From contig SYDV01000033.1 of the NCBI GenBank assembly GCA_005801395.1, positions 1 to 14,079 on the forward strand: a stretch of 14,079 bases of DNA, written 5' to 3'. This DNA is from Planctomycetia bacterium (GTDB taxonomy: Bacteria > Planctomycetota > UBA11346). Shown here one piece after another: positions 7,243 through 14,079 of this stretch; within the stretch, counting starts at the first letter, position 1, and each line of letters begins with the position of its first letter. The translations under genes and the position numbers were made by a program. The notes under the pieces are model-generated. The model saw only the letters and a program-made list of their open reading frames with translations, had not been told where the DNA came from and did no database searches.

Positions 7243-9015
7243 TTACTTACCACCATTCGGTAGCTTGGATTCCTCGGACGTACGGCGAGCCTCACCCGTA
7301 AGACGAGCCATTTCGCGGCGGTAGAATAAGCCACCAAAGCCAAATTCATCACGTGAAGCTGCCTCATTGAGCAATTTAATCGCATCTGCGGAACGATTTT
7401 CGGCCAGCGCAATTTGCGCCTTCACATAGGCAACTTCTTGATCAGCACCCAGGTCATCAGCCAATGAGGCGTACTCTTTGGCTAAAGCTAATGAATGAAA
7501 CGCCGGATCTTTCGCCATCACGGCCAAGTACGCCATAACGCTGTAACCCGCAGCACTGAATTCAAATTCTTTACGCGACAATACTTCTTCTATGAGATCT
7601 TGTGCGCGTTCGTATTCCACCGCACCGACACAAGCACGCGCATAGTCCAAACGATCACGAGCAAAGGCGGTCGTTACCTTTCGGGGTTTGACCACACGCT
7701 TACCAGGTTCCGCTTCAGGGAATACTTGCTGAAAAAACTCTACTGACTTGGCGTAATGCATGGCCTTACGCTCAGGCTCATTAACCCAGCGCCCTAAAGT
7801 CAAATGAAGTCGAGCATTGCATAATAAAACACTTTCATCGTTACCTTTCATTTGCTGCAATGCCTTGGTGGCGTAATTTTGCGCGGAAGTAAAATCAATA
7901 TAATCTGTATATGCCGCAGTCGCCGCAGCCACTAAATCATCCGTAGATTGGGGTTCAAGTGATTCGATAAATTCACGCCAATTATGTCGCAGGGCATCTG
8001 GTTCCTTGCCAAAATGGCGGGTAAAAAAGGCCACGCTGTTACCGTCATATCGACCACCAGCTAGATTATTGTAAAATTCTTCAAAAGAACGGCGATACTT
8101 CCCATTATCCGCATACAGGAGAAAATAGATGAGCGACCAACCCTGCGGATAATATTGTCCAGTATATTGCTGTATTCCCTGTAATTGACATAAATGGGTT
8201 AGTGAAATTTCGCCGCGTTCCATCATGGTTTTGAGTGACCATAAACGATTGAAAGGAATCGTTTGCAAATGCATACCTTTTTCATCGCGTCGAGCACTTT
8301 CAAAAAAGACTGCTAATCCTTCATTTGCCCACGTCGGAATTTCGCCGCACACTTGACGAATAACTAAGTGAGTACATTCGTGAAAAAGCGTACTTAAGGT
8401 CTGTTCCGGAGATCCCGCATAAAAGGCACGAATACCGACCTCCGAGCCCCAATAAAAGTAACCCAGCGTGGTGTCACCAACCGGAATTTGCTTTTCCGCT
8501 GAATGTTTCATGAATTGTTGCTGAGTTGCATAGACTTCGACATTAATGTTTGTAGCGGCCGTTTTGACGCCAAAAACTTTACTCAACTCCATGTAACATT
8601 GCTCGATCGCGGTGCCGATTTCCTGCACTAATTCAGGTGACACATTACTCGTAATGATGAAATGACCTTGCGTGGTTTTATACTTCCAAGCATTCTTCCA
8701 ATCACTAGCAAATTTAATTCGTTCACGTGCTTGCTCTTGGCGTAACTGAATACTTTTTAGTCGCGCAGGTGAAATCCATGTGCCTAAATGTTTCACGTAG
8801 CCTTTGGCTTTATACATCTCCGCTTCGGGCATCCATTTGCCCTTGTAAAGCGTTAAACCCTGTTCGCTCTTTTCCTTATATTCGGCAGTAACCCAACGTC
8901 CCTCGTAAAATACTTTATCGTTGAGTTGGGGTGCTTTGGCATCTCCGGCATCTGCTTCGCTGCTAAACGCGGACGCCATCAGCATCACTGCCAAGACCAA
9001 CGTTTGTCGCAACAT
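7243..9015 (-). CDS. Secreted gluzincin-type metallopeptidase, DUF1570-like
   Basis: A 590-residue exported protein from the ATG at 9015. That start is preferred over ATG 9060 because it places a signal peptide directly at the N-terminus (LVLAVMLMASAFSSEADAG) and has AAGGGG-like SD sequence (AAGGGG) upstream. Numbering from this start, the zinc motif is HECTH (H212, E213, H216), and E232 in WANEGLAVFFE fits the third ligand of gluzincins. This combination is typical of the DUF1570/peptidase MA-like family. The first ~90 mature residues carry three short GxW repeats, listed separately. The C-terminal third (from about 355) is helical and TPR-like. It is the first gene of a three-gene unit with dsbD and the DCC gene. 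Peptidase activity is inferred; substrate unknown. A relationship to disulfide chemistry is possible, since the mature protein contains several cysteines. Confidence 0.85.
   Translation of the reverse strand: MLRQTLVLAVMLMASAFSSEADAGDAKAPQLNDKVFYEGRWVTAEYKEKSEQGLTLYKGKWMPEAEMYKAKGYVKHLGTWISPARLKSIQLRQEQARERIKFASDWKNAWKYKTTQGHFIITSNVSPELVQEIGTAIEQCYMELSKVFGVKTAATNINVEVYATQQQFMKHSAEKQIPVGDTTLGYFYWGSEVGIRAFYAGSPEQTLSTLFHECTHLVIRQVCGEIPTWANEGLAVFFESARRDEKGMHLQTIPFNRLWSLKTMMERGEISLTHLCQLQGIQQYTGQYYPQGWSLIYFLLYADNGKYRRSFEEFYNNLAGGRYDGNSVAFFTRHFGKEPDALRHNWREFIESLEPQSTDDLVAAATAAYTDYIDFTSAQNYATKALQQMKGNDESVLLCNARLHLTLGRWVNEPERKAMHYAKSVEFFQQVFPEAEPGKRVVKPRKVTTAFARDRLDYARACVGAVEYERAQDLIEEVLSRKEFEFSAAGYSVMAYLAVMAKDPAFHSLALAKEYASLADDLGADQEVAYVKAQIALAENRSADAIKLLNEAASRDEFGFGGLFYRREMARLTGEARRTSEESKLPNGGK
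8746..8916 (-). repeat. Three short G-x-W repeats at the peptidase N-terminus
   Basis: Three related segments follow each other in the mature N-terminus: FYEGRWVTAEY, LYKGKWMPEAEM and HLGTWISPARL. Each has a hydrophobic residue or two, then G-x-W-(V/M/I) and a polar stretch, spaced about 20 residues. They are too diverged to be obvious in the DNA. They may form small beta-hairpin units for surface or substrate binding. Confidence 0.6.
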
Positions 9016-9278
9016 GCTGAAGCCCCTTACAGTTGAACGGTAAGCATCGCTAACCATCAAAACTAATCATCACACAAATGCCAGAGTTTGATTACCACAC
9101 CGGATCGTCATTTCGTCTGCTCAGGCTCGGACGGCACAGCACCGGGAGCAGGACAGCTAAAGCGTTTATGTCGCGAGACTTCCGGCTTTCGTACTCGGCA
9201 AAGCTCCGCTCTGTCACCTGCTTGCCCCTCCTGCCTTCAGTCCTAGAGTCCGCCCTCCCTGAAAACGAGGCCTATTCT
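9016..9278. other. Divergent intergenic region and aspS leader
   Basis: These 263 bases separate the peptidase and aspS start codons and should hold both promoters. A stem can form between CTGCTC (9117-9122) and GAGCAG (9146-9151), with CGG (9128-9130) and CCG (9142-9144) able to pair inside. No T-box features, tRNA or clear promoter hexamers were recognised. The plus strand is open in the aspS frame from 9078, but this extension has no family resemblance and is treated as non-coding. Confidence 0.45.
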
Positions 9279-11081
9279 ATGAAGCGTACCCACACCTGCG
9301 GCGAATTGCGCGCCAGCCATATCGACCATACCGTAATCCTGTGCGGATGGGTTCACAATCGTCGCGATCATGGCGGTGTTATCTTCGTCGATATGCGTGA
9401 CCGCTATGGCCTGACTCAGGTGACTTTCGACCCAGATATATGCGGTGCAGAAATCATGAACGTCGCAACGCGTGTTCGTTCAGAATGGGTGCTGCAAATT
9501 ACGGGCACCGTAAAAAGCCGTGGCGATAAGAAAAATGCCAACTTAGCAACGGGCGAGGTTGAAATTTTCGTCACGAAATTTGAAGTATTAAATAAAGCGG
9601 AAACCCCGCCATTTGAAATCGATGCCCACATCAAGGTCGGCGAAGAACCACGACTCAAAAACCGCTTTCTTGATCTGCGACGGCCGCACATGCAACACAA
9701 CTTGCTGACGCGCCATCGCGTCACCAAATTGGTGCGTGATTTCTTTGACGCGGAACGTTTTATCGAAGTAGAAACCCCAACCTTGTGCAAATACACCCCA
9801 GGCGGAGCGCGCAATTTCTTAGTGCCCTCACGCCTTCATCAAGGTTCATTTTATGCTTTAGCGGAATCTCCGCAATTATTTAAACAATTGCTGATGGTCG
9901 GCGGCTATGATCGTTACATGCAAATTGCCCGTTGTTACCGCGACGAAGATTTACGCAATGATCGTCAACCTGAATTTACGCAAATCGACGTTGAAATGTC
10001 GTTCATTGAAATGGACGACATTATGGACATCGGCGAAGGCATGGCACGCAAGGTCTGGAAAGACCTCCTAAACATTGACTTACCCGCCAAATTTCGCCGC
10101 ATGACGTGGGCAGAAGGCATGTTGAAATACGGCTCAGATAAGCCCGATTTACGTTATGGCATGGAAATTGTCGAACTCAGCGATTGGGCTCCAACGTCTG
10201 GCTTTACCGTGTTCCAACGCGCAATCGAAGACAAAGGCGTGGTCCGCGCAATCAATGCGAAAAAGAGCTGCGAAATTTTATCCCGCCGCACGTTAGATGC
10301 ACTGACTGAATTTGCCAAAGGTTATGGCGCCAAAGGATTGGCCTGGATAAAAATCCAGGGCGATCCCGCCATTTCGGAAAGTTGGCAAGGACCAGCAGCG
10401 AAAAATATCACCGAAGCGGCACGTATTGAATTAGCCAAGCGCATGGACGTCGCTGATGGCGACGTGTTATTCTTTGGCGCTGACAGCAATAAAATCGTTT
10501 GCGCTACTTTAGGTGCCGTTCGTGTAGAATTGGGCACGAAAACATTGAAGTTAGCCCGTGGCGATGACTGGCAATTTTTATGGATTCACAGCGCACCACT
10601 CTATGAGTGGAGCGAAGAAGCTCAGCAATGGGTGGCTAATCATCATCCGTTTACTTCGCCGTACGATGATCACGTTAAACTCCTTAGCAGTGATCCAGGC
10701 GCCGTATTGTCGAAGAGCTACGACATGGTGCTCAATGGCAATGAAATCGGCGGTGGATCAATTCGCGTTCACGATTCGGACACCCAAGAAAAGGTGTTCA
10801 AAGCCCTTGGCATCGACCACGATGAAGCGCAGCGCAAATTCGGTTTCTTGTTGCATGCATTATCCTATGGCGCTCCACCCCACGGCGGCATGGCCTTTGG
10901 TTTGGATCGCATGATCATGTTGATCACCCAATCTGAGAGCATTCGCGAAGTCATCGCCTTCCCCAAGACCCAACGTGGACGCGATGAAATGCTCGATTGC
11001 CCAACTCCCGTTAGCGATCGTCAATTAAAAGAATTGGCTTTGGTCACGGTTGTGCCGGCACCAACCGCAGCCAAGGCCTGA
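9279..11081 (+). CDS. aspS: Aspartyl-tRNA synthetase (bacterial type)
   Basis: Charges tRNA-Asp with aspartate. The 600-residue length fits bacterial AspRS (~590), and the conserved N-terminus (CGELR.SH..., CGWVHNRRDHGGVIFVDMRD) fixes the start at 9279, with GAGG at 9267-9270. The N-terminal OB-fold anticodon domain spans about 1-110. The catalytic core has LRRPHMQHNL and RHRVTK, then CYRDEDLRNDRQPEFTQIDV (class II motif 2), a GAD insertion in the middle, and motif 3 (GGMAFGLDRMIML) near the C-terminus. His31 stands where the discriminating E. coli enzyme has Leu30, a feature reported for non-discriminating AspRS that also charges tRNA-Asn. It appears to be transcribed alone; a hairpin follows the stop. 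Confidence 0.97.
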   Translation: MKRTHTCGELRASHIDHTVILCGWVHNRRDHGGVIFVDMRDRYGLTQVTFDPDICGAEIMNVATRVRSEWVLQITGTVKSRGDKKNANLATGEVEIFVTKFEVLNKAETPPFEIDAHIKVGEEPRLKNRFLDLRRPHMQHNLLTRHRVTKLVRDFFDAERFIEVETPTLCKYTPGGARNFLVPSRLHQGSFYALAESPQLFKQLLMVGGYDRYMQIARCYRDEDLRNDRQPEFTQIDVEMSFIEMDDIMDIGEGMARKVWKDLLNIDLPAKFRRMTWAEGMLKYGSDKPDLRYGMEIVELSDWAPTSGFTVFQRAIEDKGVVRAINAKKSCEILSRRTLDALTEFAKGYGAKGLAWIKIQGDPAISESWQGPAAKNITEAARIELAKRMDVADGDVLFFGADSNKIVCATLGAVRVELGTKTLKLARGDDWQFLWIHSAPLYEWSEEAQQWVANHHPFTSPYDDHVKLLSSDPGAVLSKSYDMVLNGNEIGGGSIRVHDSDTQEKVFKALGIDHDEAQRKFGFLLHALSYGAPPHGGMAFGLDRMIMLITQSESIREVIAFPKTQRGRDEMLDCPTPVSDRQLKELALVTVVPAPTAAKA

Positions 11082-11094
11082 ACCTAGGATAGCC

Positions 11095-11125
11095 CTCACC
11101 TCTGCTAAAGTGTTGCCGAGGTGAG
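11095..11125 (+). terminator. Hairpin after aspS, terminator candidate
   Basis: CTCACCTC (11095-11102) pairs perfectly with GAGGTGAG (11118-11125), an 8-base-pair stem with a 15-base loop, starting 13 bases after the aspS stop. The following sequence is only moderately T-rich, so factor-independent termination is plausible but not certain. Confidence 0.45.
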
Positions 11126-11154
11126 CAATCTCTGTGTCTCTTTGCTTGTGTGAC

Positions 11155-11193
11155 CTGCTCATTCTTTTAGCGTTGTGGTAAGAAAGTGGGCAG
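11155..11193 (+). promoter_or_regulatory. Imperfect hairpin before the sigma-54 activator gene
   Basis: CTGCTCATTCTT (11155-11166) can pair with AAGAA (11180-11184) and TGGGCAG (11187-11193), leaving a two-base bulge and one G-T pair. It ends 49 bases before the activator start. It may be a leader structure or an inverted operator; no homologous site was seen elsewhere in the window. Confidence 0.35.
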
Positions 11194-11242
11194 ATGTTCA
11201 CCTTCTGCTCGATTTTCGCCGCACTAAAGGCCGTACCTAACT

Positions 11243-12748
11243 ATGAATCCATTGCTCGATTTGTTAGACGCCACCACCGAAGCCCGCATTAGTAATCCGC
11301 AATTACGCCCGTCGGTGTTGGCTTCGTTGCGCTTAGCGACGGGAGCAAAGTTTTTACGTTCTGGTCGCCTTACCACGTTTCGCCACGATTTGGAAACGCG
11401 CGAAATAATAGCGCATGGCAAAACCGACCACACCGAAACCGACTTAATCCGCCTCACGCTGCAAGCCCGCGATCGCAATGAGATAGTGCAGGATGGTTTA
11501 CTAACCGCTTACCCATTAGGGAAAGCTAAACGTATTTATGGCGTGCTCATCGTCGAAGACGCACAGCCCGACGTCGGACCCTTTTTGGCCGATATGTTTT
11601 TAATGTGGAGTGCCATCGCTGAATTTACCCATTTGGAAAAAGCAGAACTGATTGATGAAAATTTTCAATTACGCGAAGAAATTAAACAGCAGTTTTCTGA
11701 CCATAATATCATTGCTGTATCTGGTAGTTTTCGTCGAGTATTAGAAAATGCCAAACGTGTTGCCGCATCCACCGCGACGGTGTTGATTCACGGTGAAACC
11801 GGAACCGGCAAAGAATTGATTGCGCGAATTATCCACGAAAATTCGACTCGGGTGAATGGTCCATTTGTGACCATCAATTGCGGAGCCTTATCCGAATCAC
11901 TGTTGGAATCAGAATTATTTGGCCACGTTAAAGGAGCTTTCACCGGCGCTATTACCGATCGTAAAGGTCGTTTTGAAGCAGCTAATGGTGGCACCATCTT
12001 TCTTGATGAAATTGGCGAGGTTAGTCCGGCGATGCAGGTGCGCCTGCTACGCGTCCTACAAGAAATGGAAATTGAACGCGTTGGCGAGACTAAATCTCGC
12101 AAATTAGATGTTCGCGTGGTCGCAGCGACCAATCGTATATTAGAAAAGGAAGTCGAAAAAGGAACGTTTCGCGCTGACTTATATTATCGATTAAACGTTA
12201 TTTACCTACATATACCACCGCTACGCAATCGCCCCGAAGATATCCCACATTTGGTCGAGCATTTCCTCAATCGTTTTTGTCAGCGAAATATCAAATTCAT
12301 TGACTCAATCGCCCGTGAGGTACTAGAAATCCTTTCCAACTATCCTTGGCCGGGTAATGTCCGCGAATTAGAAAACTGTATTGAAAAAATGGTCGTTATG
12401 GCTCCAACCAAAGACATCACCCCGGACTTGTTACCAATGTCGATTATGGCCTACGATCCACACCAAGAATCGGATCAGTCCACGGGAAAGAATAACAACG
12501 CAGTCAGCTTCGAAACGCGGGTCGCTTCTTATATGCAAACCGAAACAAATGCCTGTCTCCAGCGAGGAGGCACGGATTTATACGATGTCGTTCGCAGTAA
12601 GTGGGAGCGTTATCTATTCGAGTCAGTGCTCATTTCCTGCAATAATAACAAGAGTAAAGCGGCGCAAATACTTGGAATAACTCGCAACACTCTCAACACG
12701 CGACTTAAAGAATTGTGTAATATGAAACTACAATGGACGGTCGAATAA
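11243..12748 (+). CDS. Sigma-54-dependent transcriptional activator
   Basis: An NtrC-family enhancer-binding protein of 501 residues that would remodel sigma-54 RNA polymerase using ATP. The N-terminal ~135 residues look GAF-like and are the probable sensor; there is no receiver domain with a phosphoacceptor Asp. The AAA+ domain (about 155-390) has Walker A GETGTGK (184-190), the sigma-54 contact loop GAFTGA (231-236), Walker [12 protein letters not shown] (249-259), [10 protein letters not shown] (310-319) and [10 protein letters not shown] (369-378). A Fis-type helix-turn-helix ends the protein (about 464-490, [20 protein letters not shown]). All parts needed for activation are present. The ligand is unknown. 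It lies between aspS and the pirin gene; a sigma-54-like site follows it before the pirin gene, so that gene is a candidate target. No clear Shine-Dalgarno precedes this start. Confidence 0.93.
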   Translation: MNPLLDLLDATTEARISNPQLRPSVLASLRLATGAKFLRSGRLTTFRHDLETREIIAHGKTDHTETDLIRLTLQARDRNEIVQDGLLTAYPLGKAKRIYGVLIVEDAQPDVGPFLADMFLMWSAIAEFTHLEKAELIDENFQLREEIKQQFSDHNIIAVSGSFRRVLENAKRVAASTATVLIHGETGTGKELIARIIHENSTRVNGPFVTINCGALSESLLESELFGHVKGAFTGAITDRKGRFEAANGGTIFLDEIGEVSPAMQVRLLRVLQEMEIERVGETKSRKLDVRVVAATNRILEKEVEKGTFRADLYYRLNVIYLHIPPLRNRPEDIPHLVEHFLNRFCQRNIKFIDSIAREVLEILSNYPWPGNVRELENCIEKMVVMAPTKDITPDLLPMSIMAYDPHQESDQSTGKNNNAVSFETRVASYMQTETNACLQRGGTDLYDVVRSKWERYLFESVLISCNNNKSKAAQILGITRNTLNTRLKELCNMKLQWTVE

Positions 12749-12756
12749 CGTACCAT

Positions 12757-12773
12757 TTGGCAAAGCGCCTGCC
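12757..12773 (+). promoter_or_regulatory. Possible sigma-54 promoter upstream of the pirin gene
   Basis: TTGGCA (12757-12762) matches the -24 element, and CTGCC (12769-12773) partly matches the -12 element. The key GG (12759-12760) and GC (12771-12772) are separated by exactly ten bases, as sigma-54 requires. The rest of the -24 box and the last -12 base deviate from consensus. The site lies about 75 bases before the pirin start. Confidence 0.35.
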
Positions 12774-12837
12774 TTGTTGTTCGGTTATCGCTTATAACAC
12801 TAGAAAATCATTGTTTTTGTATAACATGTGTCCGATC

Positions 12838-12841
12838 GGAG
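12838..12841 (+). promoter_or_regulatory. Shine-Dalgarno of the pirin gene
   Basis: GGAG six bases before the ATG at 12848. It supports this start, which also matches the N-terminus of YhhW-type pirins. Confidence 0.7.
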
Positions 12842-12847
12842 CATGTC

Positions 12848-13561
12848 ATGATTCAACTTCTTCGTGCGGCAGATCGCGGACAAACCAACATCGGCTGGCT
12901 AACCAGCTGGCATTCATTTTCATTCGGGGATTATTACGATCCCAATAACATGGGTTTTCGTAATCTACGCGTTATCAACGATGATATTATTGCTCCCAGT
13001 ATGGGCTTCGGCATGCATGGACACCGCGATATGGAAATTATGACGTACCTATTAGCTGGTGCACTTGAACACCGCGATTCACTTGGAAATGGTGACGTAC
13101 TGCGTCCTGGGGACGTCCAACGTATGAGTGCGGGATCTGGCATTCGTCACAGTGAATTTAATCCCTCTGACCACAGCCCAACGCATTTATTACAAATTTG
13201 GATAGAACCCCAGCGACCTGGTGGTACACCATCTTACGAACAACGACATTTTACCCGCGAAGAACGTCTGGGTCGTTGGTGTCCGATCATGAGTGGCGAC
13301 AAGGACCAGGGCACAGCCTTACCCATCCACGCTCAGGTCACCGTCTATGCCAGCATTTTGTTACCGGGCCAAATGTTGACCCACAGCTTCGCAGCTGGGC
13401 GACATGGTTATCTCCATCTCGCAACTGGTACGATGACTTCGGACCTGTCACCGTCAGGCGACATTATTTCGAGCGGTGATGCGCTACGAATCAGCAACCA
13501 ATCTTCGTGCTCGATTTCAGCAATAACCCCGTGCGAAATTCTGCTTTTCGATCTGGCCTAA
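12848..13561 (+). CDS. Pirin-family bicupin, YhhW/quercetinase-like
   Basis: A 237-residue bicupin closely resembling E. coli YhhW (231 residues), a pirin with quercetin 2,3-dioxygenase activity in vitro. The N-terminal cupin carries the four metal ligands at the same positions as in YhhW: H57 and H59 in FGMHGHRDMEI, H101 and E103 in IRHSEFNPS. Other matches are SWHSFSFGDYYDPNNMGF (20-37), LRVINDD (40-46), MSAGSGIRHSE (93-103) and QIWIEP. The second cupin (about 130-235) is more diverged and lacks these ligands, as is usual. The protein is expected to be cytoplasmic and metal-binding; the physiological substrate is unknown. It lies 99 bases after the sigma-54 activator, with a possible sigma-54 site between. 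Confidence 0.95.
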   Translation: MIQLLRAADRGQTNIGWLTSWHSFSFGDYYDPNNMGFRNLRVINDDIIAPSMGFGMHGHRDMEIMTYLLAGALEHRDSLGNGDVLRPGDVQRMSAGSGIRHSEFNPSDHSPTHLLQIWIEPQRPGGTPSYEQRHFTREERLGRWCPIMSGDKDQGTALPIHAQVTVYASILLPGQMLTHSFAAGRHGYLHLATGTMTSDLSPSGDIISSGDALRISNQSSCSISAITPCEILLFDLA

Positions 13562-13789
13562 GTTAAGTCACCAATTCGCCTGCATTCCGTTTTGGTAGTA
13601 TGTTTGAGCATGTTTAGGCCTCATGACTTGTCGTGATCATGTCAAATCTCGACCTCTTGGATTGCCGATTCGGGTAGTCGATACCGCCTCATCCGACGTG
13701 CATAAAATCATGTTTGACACACTCGTCACAAATGGTTGCGACATCAGCATCAGGAACCAGACAACAAAGCGAAAGATGAACCGAATAAC
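13562..13789. other. Intergenic region between pirin and cytochrome c genes
   Basis: A 228-base spacer without a recognisable gene. TCATGA (13621-13626) pairs with TCGTGA (13631-13636, one G-T pair) around a CTTG tetraloop, a weak terminator candidate for pirin. TTGACA at 13713-13718 matches a -35 box, but no good -10 follows at 17 bases. The cytochrome c gene has no clear Shine-Dalgarno. Confidence 0.4.
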
Positions 13790-14079
13790 ATGCTTATGAT
13801 CTCTCCTTCGTCGCTCGCCTCTGCCTGTTTCTCACTCGCGCTTTTGAGCGCTTTCACAAATCAGCAGGTCGCCGCAGAGACTTCCTACCTTAAAGACGTA
13901 CGCCCACTATTGGAAACCTATTGTTTCAGTTGTCATGGAGCGGAAAAGAAAAAAGCCGACCTTGATTTAGAAATCATCAAGGATGAAGCCACCGCATCAC
14001 GTTCCACCAAACTCTGGCGCGGGGTTATCGACCAAATTCACATTTTTGAAATGCCGCCCAAGAAGTCCAAGCAGCCAAC
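13790..14079 (+). CDS. Planctomycete-type cytochrome c protein (PSCyt1-like, N-terminal part, cut by window edge)
   Basis: The first 96 codons of an exported c-type cytochrome protein. A signal peptide covers about residues 1-29 (hydrophobic ACFSLALLSAF, then QQVAA before the likely cleavage site). The mature N-terminus reads YLKDVRPLLETYCFSCHG, with heme motif CFSCH (C45, C48, H49), then KKKADLDLE and, just before the edge, a W...V...I..FEMPP stretch. This pattern is the planctomycete cytochrome c domain (PSCyt1) that, in Planctomycetota and Verrucomicrobiota, usually precedes large domains of unknown function such as DUF1587/DUF1592 or DUF1549/DUF1553. The W...EMPP spacing favours the DUF1587/1592 type, but the rest is outside the window. 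ATG 13796, in the same frame, is an alternative start. The heme axial ligands cannot be fully judged. Confidence 0.88.
   Translation, partial: MLMISPSSLASACFSLALLSAFTNQQVAAETSYLKDVRPLLETYCFSCHGAEKKKADLDLEIIKDEATASRSTKLWRGVIDQIHIFEMPPKKSKQP

Noticed and set aside
9016..9060. Longer start for the peptidase at 9060
   Set aside because: It would put 15 polar residues before the signal peptide; the ATG at 9015 begins it directly.
9078..9278. Open in-frame extension upstream of aspS giving a 67-residue longer protein
   Set aside because: The extension has no resemblance to AspRS, whose conserved N-terminus begins at the ATG at 9279, and GAGG lies at a suitable distance before that ATG.
9016..9278. 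T-box or other riboswitch in the aspS leader
   Set aside because: No T-box consensus or specifier stem was found; only a short stem with a weak internal pair is visible.

Overview
The window looks like an ordinary chromosomal segment from a member of the PVC group, Planctomycetota or Verrucomicrobiota. Three gene types point that way: a zinc-ribbon Ser/Thr kinase with a C-terminal membrane anchor, a secreted DUF1570-like metallopeptidase, and the start of a secreted planctomycete-type cytochrome c protein at the right edge. No rRNA or ribosomal protein marker is present, so the phylum is inferred. Most starts lack a clear Shine-Dalgarno; dapA and the pirin gene are the clear exceptions.

Layout: (1) bases 1-437 carry the 5' part of a bioF-like gene on the minus strand. 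It is divergent from a plus-strand run: the kinase (695-2101), pdxJ (2147-2893), dapA (3200-4090) and a pgsA-like gene (4115-4855). A 306-base gap between pdxJ and dapA holds two large inverted repeats. (2) A minus-strand unit (9015 down to 4894) is tightly packed: secreted gluzincin-type peptidase, then a DsbD-family electron carrier 26 bases later, then a DCC/DUF393 thiol protein starting 1 base after the dsbD stop. (3) The right part is plus-strand: aspS (9279-11081), a sigma-54-dependent activator (11243-12748), a pirin/YhhW-type gene (12848-13561) and the truncated cytochrome c gene (13790 to the edge).

Functional themes: central metabolism and housekeeping (biotin, vitamin B6 and lysine/cell-wall diaminopimelate synthesis, phosphatidylglycerol synthesis, Asp-tRNA charging), extracytoplasmic thiol-redox chemistry (DsbD family plus DCC protein, possibly serving cytochrome c maturation), and signalling (kinase, sigma-54 activator).

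I did not find a clear undescribed system. The items most worth a second look are the rearranged domain order of the DsbD-family protein and its operon, the paired inverted repeats between pdxJ and dapA, the short G-x-W repeats at the N-terminus of the peptidase, and the His31 signature in AspRS that suggests a non-discriminating enzyme.
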